Position numbers and translations under genes: made by a program. The notes beneath the pieces were generated by a model. The model did not search any database, had not been told where the DNA came from, and saw nothing but the letters and a program-made list of their open reading frames with translations. A stretch of 64,000 nucleotides of DNA from Nocardioides nematodiphilus (GTDB lineage Bacteria; Actinomycetota; Actinomycetes; Propionibacteriales; Nocardioidaceae), in contig NZ_JAIWOY010000004.1 of assembly GCF_020216525.1 (NCBI RefSeq), positions 62,001 to 126,000 on the forward strand, given 5' to 3'. Positions 61,603-64,000 of the stretch are shown piece by piece. The first letter of the stretch is position 1; the number at the start of each line of letters is the position of its first letter.

Positions 61603-64000
61603 GGAGATGTATCTGCGCGGATCCCTGCCGCGGACGGCCGACGCCGTGAGCGGCCTTTGGATCCATCAGGGCGATGTGCTGCGGGCCTACGCCGCGCAGC
61701 ATGTGGACACGCCTGATCTGGCGCTCGAGCTCCCGACAGGCACGGGCAAGACGATGCCCGGTCTGCTCATTGCTGAGTGGGTGCGCCGCAAGGCCGAGGG
61801 GTCAGTTCTCTGCGCGGCACCGACTCGCCAGCTGGCTGACCAGGTGTTCACGACGGCCAAAACCGAGGGGGTACCCGCGCGCCTGTTGGTCGGCAGTCAC
61901 CACGCCTGGGATCCGACAGATGAAGCCGACGTTGAGGGCGGTGAGGCCATCGCGATCACGACGTACAGCTCGATCTTCAACAGCCACCCGAAACTGCCCG
62001 TGCCGCGCCTCATCGTGCTCGACGACGCCCATGCCGGCGAGCAGTTCGTGGGCGAGCAGTACGGCATCACGATTCGCCGTCACGAGGAGGCGGCGGCCTA
62101 CCTGGCTGTCCTGCACGCCCTGCGGCCCTTCCTGTCGGGTCTGCAGATCCAGCGGCTTCAGGGCGCTCCGGATCCCGGGGCACATCACCAGGTGCGACTC
62201 ATCCTGCCGCCGGTGGTCCCGGCTGCAATGGTGCAACTCGACGAGGCGCTGTCGAGTCTCGGAGGTGACTTTCGGTTCCAGCTCGCGATGATTCGCGGCG
62301 GCCTCGCCTCCTGTTGCGTCTACCTTTCCTACGGTGGCATCCAGATTCGCCCGATGATCCCGCCGACGTTCGAGAACAAGGTGTTCTCCCGAGCTGGCCA
62401 GCGGGTCTACCTGTCGGCGACCCTCGGCTCCGGCGGTGAGCTCGAGCGGGCCTTCGGCCGCCCGGAGATCACGCGGATGCCGCTACCGTCCAAGACCCCG
62501 CCGCGGTCCGGCCGGCGGCTGTTTGTCTTCCCCGACCTCGTGAAGGGTGGCGACTCGATCGGCGTCACCAAGAGCATCGTGGGCGTCACGAACAAGGCTC
62601 TGGTGCTCAGCCAGACGACGACGGCAGTCGCCGAGCAGGTTGCGCGAGAGCTCGCTGGTAAGGGCGTGCCGGCGTTCGGCAAGGACGTCGTCGAGCGTGG
62701 CCTCGCGACGTTCGCCAAGGCGCCCACGGGAGTGCTGGGTCTGGCGAACCGGTATGACGGCATGGACCTGCCGGGGGACGACTGCCGGATCGTGGTACTG
62801 GGCGGCAAGCCCGACGCTGTCAGTCTCCAGGAGAAGTTCCTCAGCGAGCGGGCAGAGGCTAGTGCCGCGCTGGCGGAGCGGCTACGCACGCGGATCGTTC
62901 AGGGTGCCGGACGAGCTACCCGCGGCCCGAACGACTACGCCGTGGTGGTCGTAGTCGGCACGGACATCATGCGGTACTTCTCGCGGCGGGAGAACCAGAC
63001 CGCTCTGGAGCCCGAGCTGCAGGCCGAGGTCCAGTTCGGATGGAAGAACAGCAAGGGCGAGGACCCGGCTGATGTCTTGGACAACGTCCGGATCTTCCTT
63101 GACCACGACGCCGACTGGATGGAGGGCGGTGAGCCGCTGGTCGCCGAGTTCCGCGAGGAGGCAGAAAAGGTCGAGGCGCCCGGCACTGCGGCACTCGGTG
63201 AGTCCGCGACGCTCGAGGTCGAAGCGTGGGAGCTGGCTTTCAACGAAGACTGGATCGCGGCCAGCCAGAAGCTTGAGGACGCGGCGCGGGCGGTCGGCAA
63301 GGGCGGTGACGCGACCCGGGGCTACCGCGGAGTGTTGCTCTACCTGGCCGGTGTTTGGCTCCACCTTGGCGCCGAGAGTGAGGCGCACCGTGCCCATTCG
63401 CGGGAGCTCATTCGCAACGCCGCGAAGGCATCAGTACGTGGGACGTGGCTGAAGGAGATGCAGGGGCTGCCCGGCGCCGAGGAGGTGCCGCTGGCTGCTG
63501 CCGACGCCGTGGCGGTCAACAACCTCGTCGCCCGGCTCACGGGCAACTTCAAGCCGAACAAGATCAAGGAGAACTTGGCCGAGATGCGCGGGGTGCTGGC
63601 CCAGGACGAGGCCGTGGCGTACGAGGTCGGACTGACCACGCTCGGGAACTTCCTCGGCTCTGAGGCTGCCAAGCCCGCCGGGCAGGGAAGGTGCGACTCG
63701 GCCTGGCGTTGGGATTCGGCGCTGTGGCTGACGATCGAGGCGAAGTCGGAGGAGCAATCCGACGGCCTGCTGCCGCTCAAGGACATCCGACAGGCCAACA
63801 CGCAGCTCGACCAGCTGGCGACAGACCAAGGCGTCGACCACGCGCCGGCCGGGAGCCCGACGATCATCGTGTCGGATCGCCTGAGCGTCTCTCCGGACCA
63901 CGCACCCGTCGCCAACCCGAACGTCTACCTCGCCTCGACTAACGTGGTGAGTCAGATCGCCAGCGATGTCGAAACGGTCTGGGCTGACCTGCTGGCGGCT
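61550..64000 (+). CDS. SF2 helicase with probable C-terminal PD-(D/E)XK nuclease (partial, runs off window)
   Basis: Open for 817 codons to the window edge. Walker A LPTGTGKT (61-68), Walker B IVLDDAH (DDAH at 158-161 instead of DEAH), YLSATLGSGGEL, LANRYDGMDLPGDDCRIVVLGGKP and GAGRATRGPNDYAVVVV resemble DinG/XPD-like DEAD-box helicases. A helical region (about 530-690) follows, then WDSALWLTIEAKS with Glu730-Ala-Lys732, the usual E-X-K half of a restriction-type nuclease, and ANTQLDQLA after it. The GTG at 61550 has GGGGGAGG 8 bases upstream. Probably a DNA-degrading defence protein; the C-terminus is missing. Confidence 0.8.
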   Translation, partial: MGFKGKTTKVQQQFETPEEMYLRGSLPRTADAVSGLWIHQGDVLRAYAAQHVDTPDLALELPTGTGKTMPGLLIAEWVRRKAEGSVLCAAPTRQLADQVFTTAKTEGVPARLLVGSHHAWDPTDEADVEGGEAIAITTYSSIFNSHPKLPVPRLIVLDDAHAGEQFVGEQYGITIRRHEEAAAYLAVLHALRPFLSGLQIQRLQGAPDPGAHHQVRLILPPVVPAAMVQLDEALSSLGGDFRFQLAMIRGGLASCCVYLSYGGIQIRPMIPPTFENKVFSRAGQRVYLSATLGSGGELERAFGRPEITRMPLPSKTPPRSGRRLFVFPDLVKGGDSIGVTKSIVGVTNKALVLSQTTTAVAEQVARELAGKGVPAFGKDVVERGLATFAKAPTGVLGLANRYDGMDLPGDDCRIVVLGGKPDAVSLQEKFLSERAEASAALAERLRTRIVQGAGRATRGPNDYAVVVVVGTDIMRYFSRRENQTALEPELQAEVQFGWKNSKGEDPADVLDNVRIFLDHDADWMEGGEPLVAEFREEAEKVEAPGTAALGESATLEVEAWELAFNEDWIAASQKLEDAARAVGKGGDATRGYRGVLLYLAGVWLHLGAESEAHRAHSRELIRNAAKASVRGTWLKEMQGLPGAEEVPLAAADAVAVNNLVARLTGNFKPNKIKENLAEMRGVLAQDEAVAYEVGLTTLGNFLGSEAAKPAGQGRCDSAWRWDSALWLTIEAKSEEQSDGLLPLKDIRQANTQLDQLATDQGVDHAPAGSPTIIVSDRLSVSPDHAPVANPNVYLASTNVVSQIASDVETVWADLLAA

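Larger units (their letters stand above)
43957..64000. mobile_element. integrative, probably mobilisable element carrying defence genes (left end; right end outside window)
   Basis: Begins with a tyrosine integrase next to palindromic DNA and continues with type I R-M, Fic/Doc, a DUF262 fusion, a MobF relaxase, XRE and winged-helix regulators, DUF2971, pseudogenes and a helicase-nuclease. These have no core metabolic role and their codon use includes more AT-ending codons than the genes to the left. Neither att repeat could be verified because the other end is not in the window. Type IV secretion genes are absent from the visible part, so transfer may need a helper. Confidence 0.6.

Overview
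The window is chromosomal DNA from a high-GC Gram-positive bacterium, most likely a Nocardioides-like actinomycete. This rests on the very GC-rich codon use, on many promoters whose -10 hexamer sits 6-7 bases before the start codon (leaderless mRNAs), and on actinobacterial families (DUF6542, DUF4245, ECF41 sigma factor, KstR-type operator). The genus is inferred, not proven. No rRNA, tRNA or CRISPR array was recognised.

About 1-43.9 kb is dense core genome. 0-10 kb: TetR regulator, exonuclease III, RmuC, a Sua5/YrdC protein, IspH, exonuclease VII (xseAB), an anion permease, GlpX and an alpha/beta hydrolase. 10-15.7 kb: a carbohydrate ABC importer (lipoprotein, two permeases, ATPase) with a second MalK-type ATPase facing away. 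15.7-21.5 kb: an overlapping thiamine operon thiE-thiO-thiS-thiG-(tenI-like)-thiD-thiC on the minus strand behind a TPP riboswitch. The 5' edge of that aptamer is also the 3' end of the preceding flavoprotein gene. 21.5-24.1 kb: flavoprotein, ECF41 sigma factor and its AhpD-like partner, with a matching ECF41-type promoter. 24.1-28 kb: a second ABC importer of iron/polyamine/phosphonate type. 28-43.9 kb: class I and class II fumarases, a GGDEF protein, a thioesterase under a KstR-like palindrome, a lytic transglycosylase, a PIN-PhoH protein, a cis-prenyltransferase, a hemolysin III-like protein, an EamA exporter facing a MocR-type regulator, and a DUF255 protein.

From about 43.95 kb to the right edge the content changes to an integrative, probably mobilisable, defence island. 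It opens with palindromic AT-richer DNA and a tyrosine integrase. Next come a type I restriction-modification operon (hsdM-hsdS-hsdR) ending in a Fic/Doc-family gene and, divergent from hsdM, a DUF262-DUF1524 protein fused to DUF4357-like and alkyltransferase-like (ATL) domains. Then follow a MobF/TrwC relaxase-helicase, an XRE regulator, two small winged-helix genes, six identical 28-bp tandem repeats, a DUF2971 gene, two broken genes (one a YgjP-type metallopeptidase) and a large helicase with a probable PD-(D/E)XK nuclease end that runs off the window.

The most novel candidates are the four-part DUF262/ATL fusion beside the type I system, the helicase-nuclease next to its decayed partners, the 28-bp repeat block, and the sharing of a stop codon with the TPP aptamer.
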